This document shows positions 51,662 to 61,193 of a DNA stretch of 64,000 nucleotides, piece after piece. The notes beneath the pieces are model-generated. The model did not search any database. It had not been told where the DNA came from and worked only from the letters and a program-made list of their open reading frames with translations. Each line of letters begins with the position of its first letter. Within the stretch, counting starts at the first letter, position 1. The DNA comes from Homoserinibacter sp. GY 40078 (GTDB lineage: Bacteria; Actinomycetota; Actinomycetes; Actinomycetales; Microbacteriaceae). A program made the translations under genes and the position numbers. The stretch is taken from positions 1,081,741-1,145,740 of the forward strand of contig NZ_VRTZ01000001.1 of the NCBI RefSeq assembly GCF_008017545.1, written 5' to 3'.

Positions 51662-52534
51662 GTGACTTCGCCCCCATCCGTCCGCCGCATCGGCGCCCGC
51701 GAGTTCGACTTCTCGCGACGAGTCGCGGTGATGGCGATCGTGAACCGCACGCCCGACTCCTTCCACGACCGGGGCGCGACGTACGCGCTCGATCGTGCCG
51801 TCGAGGCCTCGCTCGCCGCCGTGGCGGACGGGGCCGACTGGGTCGATGTCGGCGGGGTGCCGTTCGGTCGAGGCCCCGTCGTCGCGCTCGATGACGAGAT
51901 CGACCGCATCGTGCCGGTCGTCGAGGCGATCCGCCGGTCGAGCGACGTCGTCATCTCGGTCGACACGTTCAGCGCCCGCGTCGCCGAGGCAGCGCTCGCG
52001 GCCGGTGCCGACGTCGTGAACGACACCTCGGGACTCTGGGATCCCGACATGGCGGGGGTGGTCGCCGCATCCGCGGGCCACATCGTGCTGACCCACTCGC
52101 TCACCCCGCCGCGAACCCCGCACCCCTCGCCGCAGTACGACGATGTCGTGCGCGCGGTCGTCGACCACTTGCGCGTACGGATCGATATGGCGCTCGAGGC
52201 GGGGGTGCCGTTCGAGCGACTCATCGTCGACCCGGGTCACGATCTCAACAAGAACACGCTCCACTCGCTCGAGATCACACGTCGGCTCGGGGAGGTCGCC
52301 GAGCTCGGGCCGCCCGTGCTCGTCGCCCTCTCGAACAAGGACTTCATCGGCGAGACCCTCGACCGACCCCAGTACGAACGGCTCGAGGGCTCCCTCGCGG
52401 CCGCGGTCGTCTCGATCATGAACGGAGCGCGGATCGTGCGCGTGCACGACGTGCGGGCGACCGTCGCCGCCGTGCGGATGACGGAGGCGATCCTCGGATG
52501 GAGGGAGCCCGCGTGGCTGAAGCACAACATGTGA
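51662..52534 (+). CDS. Dihydropteroate synthase family protein (FolP2-like)
   Basis: 290-residue TIM-barrel protein of the DHPS family. The first motif is AVMAIVNRTPDSFHDRG. The second, where true DHPS has the GExxRPGA loop, reads DWVDVGGVPFGRGP, as in mycobacterial FolP2, which is not known to have synthase activity. Other motifs are present (SVDTFSARVAEAALAAGADV, VNDTSG). GTG at 51662. First gene of a four-gene run with stop/start overlaps. Whether it makes dihydropteroate is open. Confidence 0.85.
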   Translation: MTSPPSVRRIGAREFDFSRRVAVMAIVNRTPDSFHDRGATYALDRAVEASLAAVADGADWVDVGGVPFGRGPVVALDDEIDRIVPVVEAIRRSSDVVISVDTFSARVAEAALAAGADVVNDTSGLWDPDMAGVVAASAGHIVLTHSLTPPRTPHPSPQYDDVVRAVVDHLRVRIDMALEAGVPFERLIVDPGHDLNKNTLHSLEITRRLGEVAELGPPVLVALSNKDFIGETLDRPQYERLEGSLAAAVVSIMNGARIVRVHDVRATVAAVRMTEAILGWREPAWLKHNM

Positions 52535-53292
52535 CGATCGACCGGATCTGGCCCGACCCGGCCGTCGACCTCGACGACGACGCACTCGCATCCGAACTTC
52601 TCGTCGCGGATCGCATGCTGCGGGTGAACTTCGTATCGTCCGCCGACGGCGCAGCGACCCGAGGCGGCCTCTCCGGCGGCCTCGGCGATGCGGCCGACAA
52701 GCGGTACTTCGAACTGCTGCGCCGCGCGGCCGACGCGGTGCTGGTCGGAGCCGGCACGGTGCGGGCCGAAGGGTACGGAGCGCTGCGCGTCGGCGAGGAG
52801 TCGGTGCGCTGGCGGGTCGCGCATGGGCTGACCCCGCATCCGGTCTTCGCAATCGTCTCGGGCTCGCTCGACCTGGATCCGAGCTCGCCGATCTTCACCG
52901 AGGCCCCCATCCGACCCGTGGTGATCACGGCGGCCGGGCACGACACGAGCGGCTTCGCGGAGGTCGCCGACGTGATCGAGGCGGGGGAGGGCCAGCACAT
53001 CGACGCGGCTGCCGCCGTTGCGGGACTCCGTGCACGCGGACTCGGGCGCATCCTCAACGAAGGCGGGCCGCACCTCTTCGGCGCGCTGCTCGCCGCGGAC
53101 GTCGTGGACGAGCTCTGCCTGACGCTCGCACCATCGCTCGAAGCGGGCGACGCGCCTCGGATCACCGCTGGGGAACTGCCCGATCCCCGCGGGCTCTCGC
53201 TCGCACACGTGCTCCGATCCGGCTCCACGCTGCTGCTCAGGTACGCACGCGAGAGAATGGACGGTCACCATCCTGAGGAGCAGCAGCCATGA
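52531..53292 (+). CDS. RibD C-terminal-domain pyrimidine reductase
   Basis: A 253-residue protein of the RibD_C/dihydrofolate-reductase-like fold: VNFVSSADGAATRGGLS, VLVGAGTVRAEGYG and ILNEGGPHLFGALLAADVVD. It is annotated as pyrimidine reductase, reducing the ribosylaminopyrimidine in riboflavin synthesis or an analogous compound. The GTG at 52531 overlaps the upstream TGA (GTGA); an ATG at 52498 with a weak ribosome site is the alternative. No deaminase domain is fused. Confidence 0.8.
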   Translation: MTIDRIWPDPAVDLDDDALASELLVADRMLRVNFVSSADGAATRGGLSGGLGDAADKRYFELLRRAADAVLVGAGTVRAEGYGALRVGEESVRWRVAHGLTPHPVFAIVSGSLDLDPSSPIFTEAPIRPVVITAAGHDTSGFAEVADVIEAGEGQHIDAAAAVAGLRARGLGRILNEGGPHLFGALLAADVVDELCLTLAPSLEAGDAPRITAGELPDPRGLSLAHVLRSGSTLLLRYARERMDGHHPEEQQP

Positions 53293-53759
53293 CCGAACCC
53301 GCACGCCACCGCGTGGAGTCCTTCAACCTCGACCACCGCGCCGTCGCCGCGCCCTACGTCCGGCTCGCGGACCGCAAACACCTCGCGAGCGGAGGCGTCG
53401 TGTCGAAGTACGACGTGCGCTTCACCCAGCCGAACATCGCGCACCTCGACTCCGCCGCCGTGCACTCCGTCGAGCATCTCTTCGCCGAGCTCTCGCGCGG
53501 CCACTCGGACCGCGTGATCGACTTCTCGCCCATGGGATGCCGCACCGGGTTCTACCTCGCCCTCGACGGCGAGCCGAGCGATGACGAGGTGTTCGCGCTC
53601 ATCGAGGCGACGCTCACCGAACTGCTCGAGGCCGACGCGGTCCCGGCCGCCAACGAGGTGCAGTGCGGCTGGGCCGCGCACCACGATCTCGAGGGCGCGA
53701 AGGCCGCCGTCCGTCCGTTCCTCGCCGCCCGTGAGGCGTGGGGAAGTGTGATGGCGTGA
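53289..53759 (+). CDS. luxS: S-ribosylhomocysteine lyase LuxS
   Basis: Splits S-ribosylhomocysteine to homocysteine and DPD, the precursor of autoinducer-2. 156 residues. Zinc ligands are in HSVEHLFAEL (HxxEH) and QCGWAAHHD, the catalytic Cys is in DFSPMGCRTGFYL, and FNLDHRAVAAPYVRLA is the usual start. ATG overlaps the previous stop (ATGA). It is followed by mtnN, which makes its substrate. Confidence 0.97.
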   Translation: MTEPARHRVESFNLDHRAVAAPYVRLADRKHLASGGVVSKYDVRFTQPNIAHLDSAAVHSVEHLFAELSRGHSDRVIDFSPMGCRTGFYLALDGEPSDDEVFALIEATLTELLEADAVPAANEVQCGWAAHHDLEGAKAAVRPFLAAREAWGSVMA

Positions 53760-54457
53760 CCGTCGTCCTCGTGGCGGCGATGCCCGTCGAGGCGGAAGCG
53801 CTGCTCGCGCGTGTCGTTGCGGCCGAACTGCAGCCCGAAGTCGCCGGAGTTCACTGGTGGCGCGGCACCATCGGCGAACGCGACGTCGTGGTGGTGCGCG
53901 GCGGTGTGGGGCTCGTCAACGCGGCGCTCGCGACGACCGCCGTGCTCGCGCGGATCGAGGCGTGGCGCACGCCGGAGCTCGTCGTGAGCGCGGGGACCGC
54001 CGGCGGAATCGGCTCGCGGGTCGCCGTCGGCGACGTCGTGCTCGCCGAGGAGTGTGTGCTCGGCGACGCGGACGCGCGCGCGTTCGGTTACGCGCTCGGC
54101 CAGGTGCCGGGCATGCCCGAGCACTACCGCGCCGACCCCGGCGCGATCGCGCGGGCGAGTGAGCTGGAGCTCGCGTGCGGACTTCCGGTGCGAGTCGGAT
54201 CGGTCGTCTCGAGCGACGCGTTCGTCATGCGGGAGCGGGCCGCTCGGCTCGAGCTCGACTTCCCGGACACCGTGCTCGTCGACATGGAGTCGGCGGCGAT
54301 CGCGCAGGTCGCCCACCGCCACGAGATCCCCTTCGTCGGGGTCCGCGCGGTGTCGGACCTCGTGGACGGCGACGCGAACCACGAGCAGTTCCGGCTGGGC
54401 GCCGAAGAGGCATCCGAGCGGTCGGCCGCCGTCGTGGCGGCACTCGTCACGCGCTGA
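53756..54457 (+). CDS. mtnN: 5'-methylthioadenosine/S-adenosylhomocysteine nucleosidase
   Basis: Cleaves SAH to S-ribosylhomocysteine and adenine (and MTA likewise), feeding LuxS. 233 residues. VVSAGTAGGIGSRVAVGDVV and the catalytic region DMESAAIAQVAHRHEIPFVG with SDLVDGDAN are diagnostic of the MTAN family. The GTG at 53756 overlaps the luxS stop (GTGA). The last 11 nt overlap the convergent next gene. Confidence 0.95.
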   Translation: MTVVLVAAMPVEAEALLARVVAAELQPEVAGVHWWRGTIGERDVVVVRGGVGLVNAALATTAVLARIEAWRTPELVVSAGTAGGIGSRVAVGDVVLAEECVLGDADARAFGYALGQVPGMPEHYRADPGAIARASELELACGLPVRVGSVVSSDAFVMRERAARLELDFPDTVLVDMESAAIAQVAHRHEIPFVGVRAVSDLVDGDANHEQFRLGAEEASERSAAVVAALVTR

Positions 54458-54836
54458 GCGCCGCGAGCTGCCGCGCGTAGTTCACCCGCGCGTGGATGTC
54501 GGCGATCTGGGTCTGCGAGGTCACCGGGATCTGGGTCACGTGGAACAGCGATCCGTTCTGCACGCTCACGTTGAGCTGGCCGCTCACATAGCTCTCGCGT
54601 ACGAGCAGGAACAGCAGCCCCAGCAGGAAGAACAGCGCCCCGATGACCGCGAGCACGATCGCCCAGGTCGGCGTGCGGGTCTCAGTGCGGGTGAGGTCCG
54701 TGACGGCGAACGCGGAGCCTCGGAGGGGGACCGTGCCGGCGGGCGTGCCCACCCAGTGGCGGCTCACGCTCACGTCGCCGATCTGCACGAGCCACTGGTC
54801 GACCGCACCCTGACCGGCGGGTTCGATAGTGGTCAT
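54447..54836 (-). CDS. Hypothetical membrane protein
   Basis: 129 residues: a soluble first part (DQWLVQIGDVSVSRHWVGTP) that resembles the start of DUF6232-type proteins, then a strongly hydrophobic segment TWAIVLAVIGALFFLLGLLF and a beta-rich C-terminal part. The ATG at 54836 is chosen; the upstream frame overlaps the XPB gene. Function unknown. Convergent with mtnN. Confidence 0.7.
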   Translation of the reverse strand: MTTIEPAGQGAVDQWLVQIGDVSVSRHWVGTPAGTVPLRGSAFAVTDLTRTETRTPTWAIVLAVIGALFFLLGLLFLLVRESYVSGQLNVSVQNGSLFHVTQIPVTSQTQIADIHARVNYARQLAALSA

Positions 54837-54873
54837 CAGGCCCTCCTCGCGCACACCATAGCGCTCGCGGCGG

Positions 54874-56511
54874 TCAGGCGGCGAGGGTGTGTGCGTCGAG
54901 GATCGTGTAGCTGTAGCCCTGCTCGGCGAGGAAGCGCTGGCGGTTCTGGGCGAAGTCCTGGTCAACCGTGTCGCGGGCGACGAGGGTGTAGAAGTTCGCG
55001 GGCAGGCCCGACTCCTTCGGCCGCAGCAGACGGCCGAGGCGCTGCGCCTCCTCCTGGCGGGATCCGAACGACCCCGACACCTGGATCGCGACGGTCGCCT
55101 CCGGCAGATCGACCGAGAAGTTCGCGACCTTCGACACCACGAGTACCTTCGTCGTGCCGTCGCGGAACTCCTGGTAGAGCCGCTCGCGCTCCGGTACGGG
55201 CGTCGACCCGGTGAGCTGCGGTGCGCCGAGCGCCTCCGAGAGCTCCTCGATCTGGTCGAGGTACTGGCCGATCACGAGGATGCGCTCGCCCTCGTGCCGC
55301 GCCACCAGATCCTTCACGACCTGCAGCTTCGCGGGTGCGGTTGCCGCGAGGCGGTAGCGCTCGTCGTCGGCGCTCGCGGCGTACTCCAGGCGCTCGGACT
55401 GCGGCAGGTCGATCCGCACCTCGAAGCACGACGCGGGCGAGATGAAGCCCTGGGCCTCGATCTCCTTCCACGGCGCGTCGAAGCGCTTCGGGCCGATGAG
55501 GCTGAACACGTCGGACTCGCGGCCGTCCTCGCGCACGAGAGTGGCGGTGAGGCCCAGGCGGCGGCGAGCCTGCAGCTCGGCGGTGAGCTTGAACACGGGC
55601 GCCGGCAGCAGGTGCACCTCGTCGTAGACGATGAGCCCCCAGTCGAGCGCGTCGAGCAGCGCGAGGTGCGCGTACTCGCCCTTCCGCTTGGCGGTGAGGA
55701 TCTGGTAGGTGGCGATCGTGACCGGCTTGATCTCCTTCACCGAGCCGGAGTACTCGCCGATGTCGTCCTCGCTGAGCGTCGTGCGCTTCAACAGCTCGGC
55801 CCGCCACTGACGCGCCGAGACGGTGTTCGTGACGAGGATGAGCGTGGTCGTGTCGGCGGCGGCCATCGCGCCCGCGCCGACGAGGGTCTTGCCGGCGCCG
55901 CAGGGGAGCACGACGACGCCGGAGCCGCCGGCGAAGAAGTTGTCGACCGCCTGCTGCTGGTAGGGGCGCAGGTGCCATCCGCTCTCGACGAGCTCGATGT
56001 CGTGCGGGGTGCCGGGGGTGTAACCGGCGTTGTCCTCCGCGGGCCAGCCGATCTTCAGCAGCTCCTGCTTGACCTGACCGCGCGCCCAGGGCTGCAGGGT
56101 CCACTCGGTGGTGGAGCGGCGGATGCCGAGGAACGGCGCGACCTTGCTGTTGCGGGTGATCTCCGCGAGCACGGCGGGGTCGGTGCCGCGGATCACGAGT
56201 TCGCCCGCGTCGTCGCGCGCGATGATGAGGCGCCCGTAGCGTCCGACCGTCTCCTCGACGTCGATGCGCACGGTCTGCGGCACGGGGAACTTCGCGTAGC
56301 GGTCGAGGGTGTCGAGCATCTGCTCGGCGGTGTGGCCGGCGGCGCGGGCGTTCCAGAGGCCGAGGCGCGTGATGCGGTAGGTGTGCACGTGCTCGGGCGC
56401 GCGCTCCAGTTCGGCGAAGACCGCGAGTTCGTGGCGCGCGTCGTCGGCATCCGGGTGCGCGACCTCGAGCAGCACGGTGCGGTCGCTCTGCACGATCAGA
56501 GGTCCGTTCAT
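54874..56511 (-). CDS. DNA repair helicase XPB
   Basis: A 545-residue SF2 helicase. The N-terminal ~170 residues form the bacterial XPB-N type domain (GPLIVQSDRTVLLEVAHPDA). The motor has Walker A LPCGAGKTLVG, a DEVH box in WGLIVYDEVHLLP, and motif VI QRLGRLLRPKESG. XPB homologues in Actinobacteria unwind DNA 3' to 5' and are thought to act in repair. It is downstream of the helicase-associated gene, its usual partner, with a long palindrome between. Confidence 0.95.
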   Translation of the reverse strand: MNGPLIVQSDRTVLLEVAHPDADDARHELAVFAELERAPEHVHTYRITRLGLWNARAAGHTAEQMLDTLDRYAKFPVPQTVRIDVEETVGRYGRLIIARDDAGELVIRGTDPAVLAEITRNSKVAPFLGIRRSTTEWTLQPWARGQVKQELLKIGWPAEDNAGYTPGTPHDIELVESGWHLRPYQQQAVDNFFAGGSGVVVLPCGAGKTLVGAGAMAAADTTTLILVTNTVSARQWRAELLKRTTLSEDDIGEYSGSVKEIKPVTIATYQILTAKRKGEYAHLALLDALDWGLIVYDEVHLLPAPVFKLTAELQARRRLGLTATLVREDGRESDVFSLIGPKRFDAPWKEIEAQGFISPASCFEVRIDLPQSERLEYAASADDERYRLAATAPAKLQVVKDLVARHEGERILVIGQYLDQIEELSEALGAPQLTGSTPVPERERLYQEFRDGTTKVLVVSKVANFSVDLPEATVAIQVSGSFGSRQEEAQRLGRLLRPKESGLPANFYTLVARDTVDQDFAQNRQRFLAEQGYSYTILDAHTLAA

Positions 56512-56559
56512 AACCGCACAAGCCTACCCGCGCACCCCACTTCCGTGCCGCCCCGCCCG

Positions 56560-56624
56560 CCCCTGAGGGGTCGCAAAGTGCGCGAGACGCGCCGTGTCTC
56601 CAGCACTTTGCGACCCCTCAGGGG
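56560..56624. repeat. Long palindrome between the helicase-associated gene and XPB
   Basis: A 21-bp perfect outer stem (56560-56580 with 56604-56624), continuing inward with nine more pairs and two mismatches to a 3-nt loop. The stop codon of the helicase-associated gene (56618-56620) is inside the right arm. It probably terminates or processes that transcript before XPB; no U-run follows. Confidence 0.85.
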
Positions 56625-58498
56625 GAGGAGGGGGTGACGTCGACGATGTGGGAGAGCGGGAGGGTGCGCTCGATGTCCGCGCGGCGGTCTCGGGCGCGGA
56701 GCCGGCCGCCCGCGAGCGCCGCGGGCTCGAGCAGATATGGGACCTCGCGGCCGTCCGGCATCCGCACGGTCACCGTGACCTCGAGCCGCTGCTTGATCGC
56801 GAGCTCCAGCTGCCGGGCGTTCCAGGCCGCACCGCCCTCCTCCGGTCGGTCCGAGTCGGCCTCGCGCAGTCGGGCCACGAGCAGCTCCGCCGTATCCGGC
56901 CCAGCCACGGCCGCCGCCGCTCGCGTGACGGTCCGCTCCACGGCGCGGATCCTGCCGTCGGCATCCTCGTAGACGGCCGGATAGCGCGCATCGACGAGCG
57001 CCCAGTAGACGGTCTCGGCGTCGAAGCGGCTCACCGCACGATGCTCGCCCGCGCGGCGCAACCCGAGCGAGACGAGCGACTGGTCGATCACGAGCTGCCC
57101 CACGAGCTCCGGGTCGTCGCCCTGAACATAGGCACGCGAGCCCGCCTCGGGCGTCCCCAAGGCATCGGACAGCGGACCCACCCGGAGGCTGCCGAAACGC
57201 CCCGCGGTCTCGGAGATCAGGTAGTCGAGCGGCTGCGGGATGCCGGTGAGCGAGATCTCCGCCAGGAAGTCGCGCAGTTCGGCGGCGCTGCGCCCGGCGG
57301 TCAGCGCGCGGGTGAGGGAGGGGTTCGTGATCCGGTAGCTCGTCGCCACGCCGACGGCTTCGACCTCGGCGAGCTCGCGCAGCCGGGCGTCGATGTCGGC
57401 TGCGAGCGGGCCTGGCGCGATCACCGAGAGGTCGTGCTGCACGTAGACCTGGCGCACGTCCGCGGGGAACAGCTCGCCCACCGCGTGCGCGGCCGCATCC
57501 ACCCCGTCGGCGAGCAGAGCCGATCCGGGGCTCGACGGCGCACCGCCGCCCACGATCCCGAGCAGCTCGGCCGACCGCACAGCCGCCTGGGCTCGTTCGG
57601 TCAGCCAGTCGCCACCCGCGGGGAACAGCCACCGCAGGTAGTCGAGCAGCCCCTCGCCCCAGCGGCTGTGGGCGCGAAGCCGGATGTGCTCACGCAGCTC
57701 CCCCGGTACCCGAGCAAGCCAGCTCTCGGCGAGCGCCGTCCACCGGTCGACGCGGGGCAGCTCGCGCCACGTCCTGCCTGAGGGGGTCGCGTGCCAGGCG
57801 CCGGCCTCGGGCGCGACAAGCCCCGCCCCTTCAGCGACGGCGAGCATCGTGTGCAGCTCGGCATCGTCGGATGCCGCGGTCGCGGTGAGAAGCCGCCGCC
57901 AGTCGGGGAGCGCCACGCCTCCTCGCTGGAGGATCCGTGCGGGGTCGACCCCGAGTGCCGCGATGAGCTCACCGATCGCAACGACGGCGGCGAAGGCTCG
58001 GTCGGCGGCGGTGCGGTCGATCGTGGCGCGGTCGTCGTCGGTGACGGTCTCGAGTGTGGGCGGCGGCGGTTCGTCGATGAGCGCGTCGCGCGACGGGAGC
58101 CCCTGCGCGGGCCAGCCGAGGAGGGCGTCGGTGACCGGCCCCCAGGGCACGATGCCGTCGCCGGTCTCGTCGAGCAGCGCCCGCCGCCGAAGGGTCTCAA
58201 GCGGCTCCTGGAGCTGCTGCGGTTCGAGCCGCATCCGCTCCGCAACGGCCGCGAGGCCGGGCGCGTCACCGCGCTCCGCGAGGGCGCCGGATGCCGCCAG
58301 CACGCCCAGAGCCACCCGATCCAGGTGCGCGAGCGCGGCCTGCACGCCCGCCGGGTCGAGCAGCGCTTCCGCGAGGTCGAAGCTGTCGCGAATGCCCGCT
58401 GCCCGCACGGAGCGTTCCCGCAGAAGGGACGTCAGGGCGCCGTCGTCGAGCGCACGCAGCCACGCCGCGAGCGCCAGAGCCGAACTGCTACCGCCCAC
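56618..58498 (-). CDS. Helicase-associated domain protein
   Basis: 626 residues with the helicase-associated XPB/Ssl2-N-like domain (Helicase_C_3) in the C-terminal half: VYVQHDLSVIAPGPLAADID and FLAEISLTGIPQPLDYLISE. The N-terminal half has winged-helix-like repeats (LDRVALGVLAASGALAERGD). No helicase motor motifs are present. In Actinobacteria it is regularly next to XPB, implying a joint complex. GTG at 58498. It overlaps the upstream small membrane-protein gene by 11 nt. Confidence 0.88.
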   Translation of the reverse strand: MGGSSSALALAAWLRALDDGALTSLLRERSVRAAGIRDSFDLAEALLDPAGVQAALAHLDRVALGVLAASGALAERGDAPGLAAVAERMRLEPQQLQEPLETLRRRALLDETGDGIVPWGPVTDALLGWPAQGLPSRDALIDEPPPPTLETVTDDDRATIDRTAADRAFAAVVAIGELIAALGVDPARILQRGGVALPDWRRLLTATAASDDAELHTMLAVAEGAGLVAPEAGAWHATPSGRTWRELPRVDRWTALAESWLARVPGELREHIRLRAHSRWGEGLLDYLRWLFPAGGDWLTERAQAAVRSAELLGIVGGGAPSSPGSALLADGVDAAAHAVGELFPADVRQVYVQHDLSVIAPGPLAADIDARLRELAEVEAVGVATSYRITNPSLTRALTAGRSAAELRDFLAEISLTGIPQPLDYLISETAGRFGSLRVGPLSDALGTPEAGSRAYVQGDDPELVGQLVIDQSLVSLGLRRAGEHRAVSRFDAETVYWALVDARYPAVYEDADGRIRAVERTVTRAAAAVAGPDTAELLVARLREADSDRPEEGGAAWNARQLELAIKQRLEVTVTVRMPDGREVPYLLEPAALAGGRLRARDRRADIERTLPLSHIVDVTPSSP

Positions 58499-58751
58499 CG
58501 TCCTGTGCGATCCGCCGACGCCGCACGACGCTCACGACGATGAAGGCGACGACGAGCAGGAAGGCGATCGGCAATCCGATGAACCCGACCAGCACCAGGG
58601 TCGGCCAGATGCCGCCCGACATCTCGGCTCCGGCGCCGCTCGCGATCATGACGATCACGATCGCCACGATGGAGAATCCGACGATGGTCGCGATCATGAC
58701 GGCGAGCACGCGTTCGGTACGATTGAGGGGCACGGGGGCGTTCTCGGGCAC
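58488..58751 (-). CDS. Small membrane protein
   Basis: 87 residues with two membrane helices (VLAVMIATIVGFSIVAIVIVMI and WPTLVLVGFIGLPIAFLLVV) and a basic tail VVRRRRIAQ. GTG at 58751 (PENAPVPLNRTERV) is the best start. Divergent from the cold-shock-domain gene by 55 nt, overlapping the next gene by 11 nt. Unknown function; widespread in this family of bacteria next to the helicase-associated gene. Confidence 0.65.
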   Translation of the reverse strand: MPENAPVPLNRTERVLAVMIATIVGFSIVAIVIVMIASGAGAEMSGGIWPTLVLVGFIGLPIAFLLVVAFIVVSVVRRRRIAQDGGR

Positions 58752-58806
58752 GAGACAACAATATGCCCCGCGTCCCGCGTGTCCGTTCAGCGAGAGAGGC
58801 CCCGGC

Positions 58807-59187
58807 ATGCCTACCGGCAAGGTGAAGTTCTACGACGACGAGAAGGGCTTCGGGTTCGTCACGTCCGATGACGGCCAGGAGGTCTTCCTGCACGCCTCGG
58901 CACTGCCCGCAGGCGCTGTCGTCCGCGCCGGCACGCGCATCGAGTTCGGCATCGCGGACGGCCGTAAGGGCGCTCAGGCGCTCTCGGTCCGCGTGCTCGA
59001 CCAGCCCGTGAGCCTCAGCAAGATCAACCGTCGCTCCGCCGACGACATGGCGGTCGTGGTCGAGGACCTCGTGAAGCTGCTGGACGGCATCGGTGCGGGT
59101 CTGCGTCGCGGACGCTACCCCGACCGCGCGCACGGCGCGAAGATCGCTGCGGTGCTGCGCAAGGTTGCCGACGATCTGGATGCCTGA
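58807..59187 (+). CDS. Cold-shock-domain protein with helical C-terminus
   Basis: 126 residues: an N-terminal cold-shock domain (TGKVKFYDDEKGFGFVTSDD with RNP1 KGFGFVTS and RNP2 VFLHASAL) and a ~55-residue helical extension (VSLSKINRRSADDMAVVVED onwards). Actinobacteria carry this larger form beside DUF3027. ATG at 58807. Its last 8 nt overlap the DUF3027 gene, so the two are coupled. Confidence 0.92.
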   Translation: MPTGKVKFYDDEKGFGFVTSDDGQEVFLHASALPAGAVVRAGTRIEFGIADGRKGAQALSVRVLDQPVSLSKINRRSADDMAVVVEDLVKLLDGIGAGLRRGRYPDRAHGAKIAAVLRKVADDLDA

Positions 59188-59836
59188 CCTCATCGTGACC
59201 GACGACCCACGGCAGCACATCGCGCGCCAGGCGCTGAGCGAGATCACCCCGGATGCGACGGTCGGCGAGCTGCTGCGGATCACCGAGTCGGAGGACGGCG
59301 TCGCGACCGCGGCGTTCGCTGCGACCATGCCGGGGTACCCCGGGTGGTTCTGGGCGGTGAGCATCGTGCAGCTGCCTGACGAGCAGCCGTCTGTGCTCGA
59401 GGCCGAGCTGCTGCCCGGTGATGGCGCGCTCCTCGCGCCCGACTGGGTGCCGTGGGCCGACCGGCTGGAGGAGTACCGGGCCGCTCAGGCCGCCGAGGCT
59501 GCCGCCGCTGCGGAGAACGCGGATGCCGATGCCGACGCCGAGGGCGACGCGGAAGACGACGAGTCGGACGACATCGACGACGAAGACGAGCTCGACGTGC
59601 TGGATGAGCTCGACGTGCTGGATGAGCTCGACGACGCGGACGTCGACGACGACTTCGGCGACGACCCGGACGACGGGATCGACTTCGAGTCGGACGAGCT
59701 GTCAGCGCCCGCGGCGACGACGACGGACGCGGTGGGTGTAGACGAGGACGACGAGCCCGAGTCCGATGCCGACGAGGCAGGTCCACAGCCACGAGACGCG
59801 TCCGGATTCGACGAGGGTCCCCGCGAAGGCGAGTAG
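59180..59836 (+). CDS. DUF3027 domain protein with an acidic tail
   Basis: 218 residues. The first ~100 are the DUF3027 domain (HIARQALSEITPDATVGELL, MPGYPGWFWAVSIVQLPDEQ, LLAPDWVPWADRLEEYRA). The rest is a strongly acidic low-complexity tail with a tandem repeat of DELDVL. The last 45 codons are antisense to the DUF2530 gene, which is unusual, so the tail may have been extended by loss of an earlier stop. ATG at 59180 overlaps the upstream gene by 8 nt. Confidence 0.85.
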   Translation: MPDLIVTDDPRQHIARQALSEITPDATVGELLRITESEDGVATAAFAATMPGYPGWFWAVSIVQLPDEQPSVLEAELLPGDGALLAPDWVPWADRLEEYRAAQAAEAAAAAENADADADAEGDAEDDESDDIDDEDELDVLDELDVLDELDDADVDDDFGDDPDDGIDFESDELSAPAATTTDAVGVDEDDEPESDADEAGPQPRDASGFDEGPREGE

Positions 59837-59950
59837 CACCGCGAACCCGACGACCCAGAGCGCGAGCCCCACGAGGATCGCGGTGCGGTCGTCGGTGGGC
59901 ACCGGTTCCGGATCGGGGCGGCGCTCGTCGTCCCTCAGCCAGAACCGCAT
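59702..59950 (-). CDS. DUF2530 domain membrane protein
   Basis: 82 residues with two membrane helices (AILVGLALWVVGFAVLLAFA and WLWTCLVGIGLGLVVLVYTH) and a basic end RVRRRRRGR: the usual DUF2530 layout. ATG at 59950, 9 nt after serC on the same strand. Its 3' half overlaps the 3' end of the DUF3027 gene by 135 bp in antisense. Confidence 0.8.
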   Translation of the reverse strand: MRFWLRDDERRPDPEPVPTDDRTAILVGLALWVVGFAVLLAFAGTLVESGRVSWLWTCLVGIGLGLVVLVYTHRVRRRRRGR

Positions 59951-59959
59951 GCGGTCAGC

Positions 59960-61078
<1,119 letters not shown>

Positions 61079-61193
61079 CTAGGCCGCTCGCCCGACCGCG
61101 CTCGCCGCGTGAAACGGTGCGTGACCGTCGGAGGCGCCCTGTCCGGAGGCCCGTGCCCAGGTAGTGTTTATGCCGAGCTGCTGGGAGGCCACG

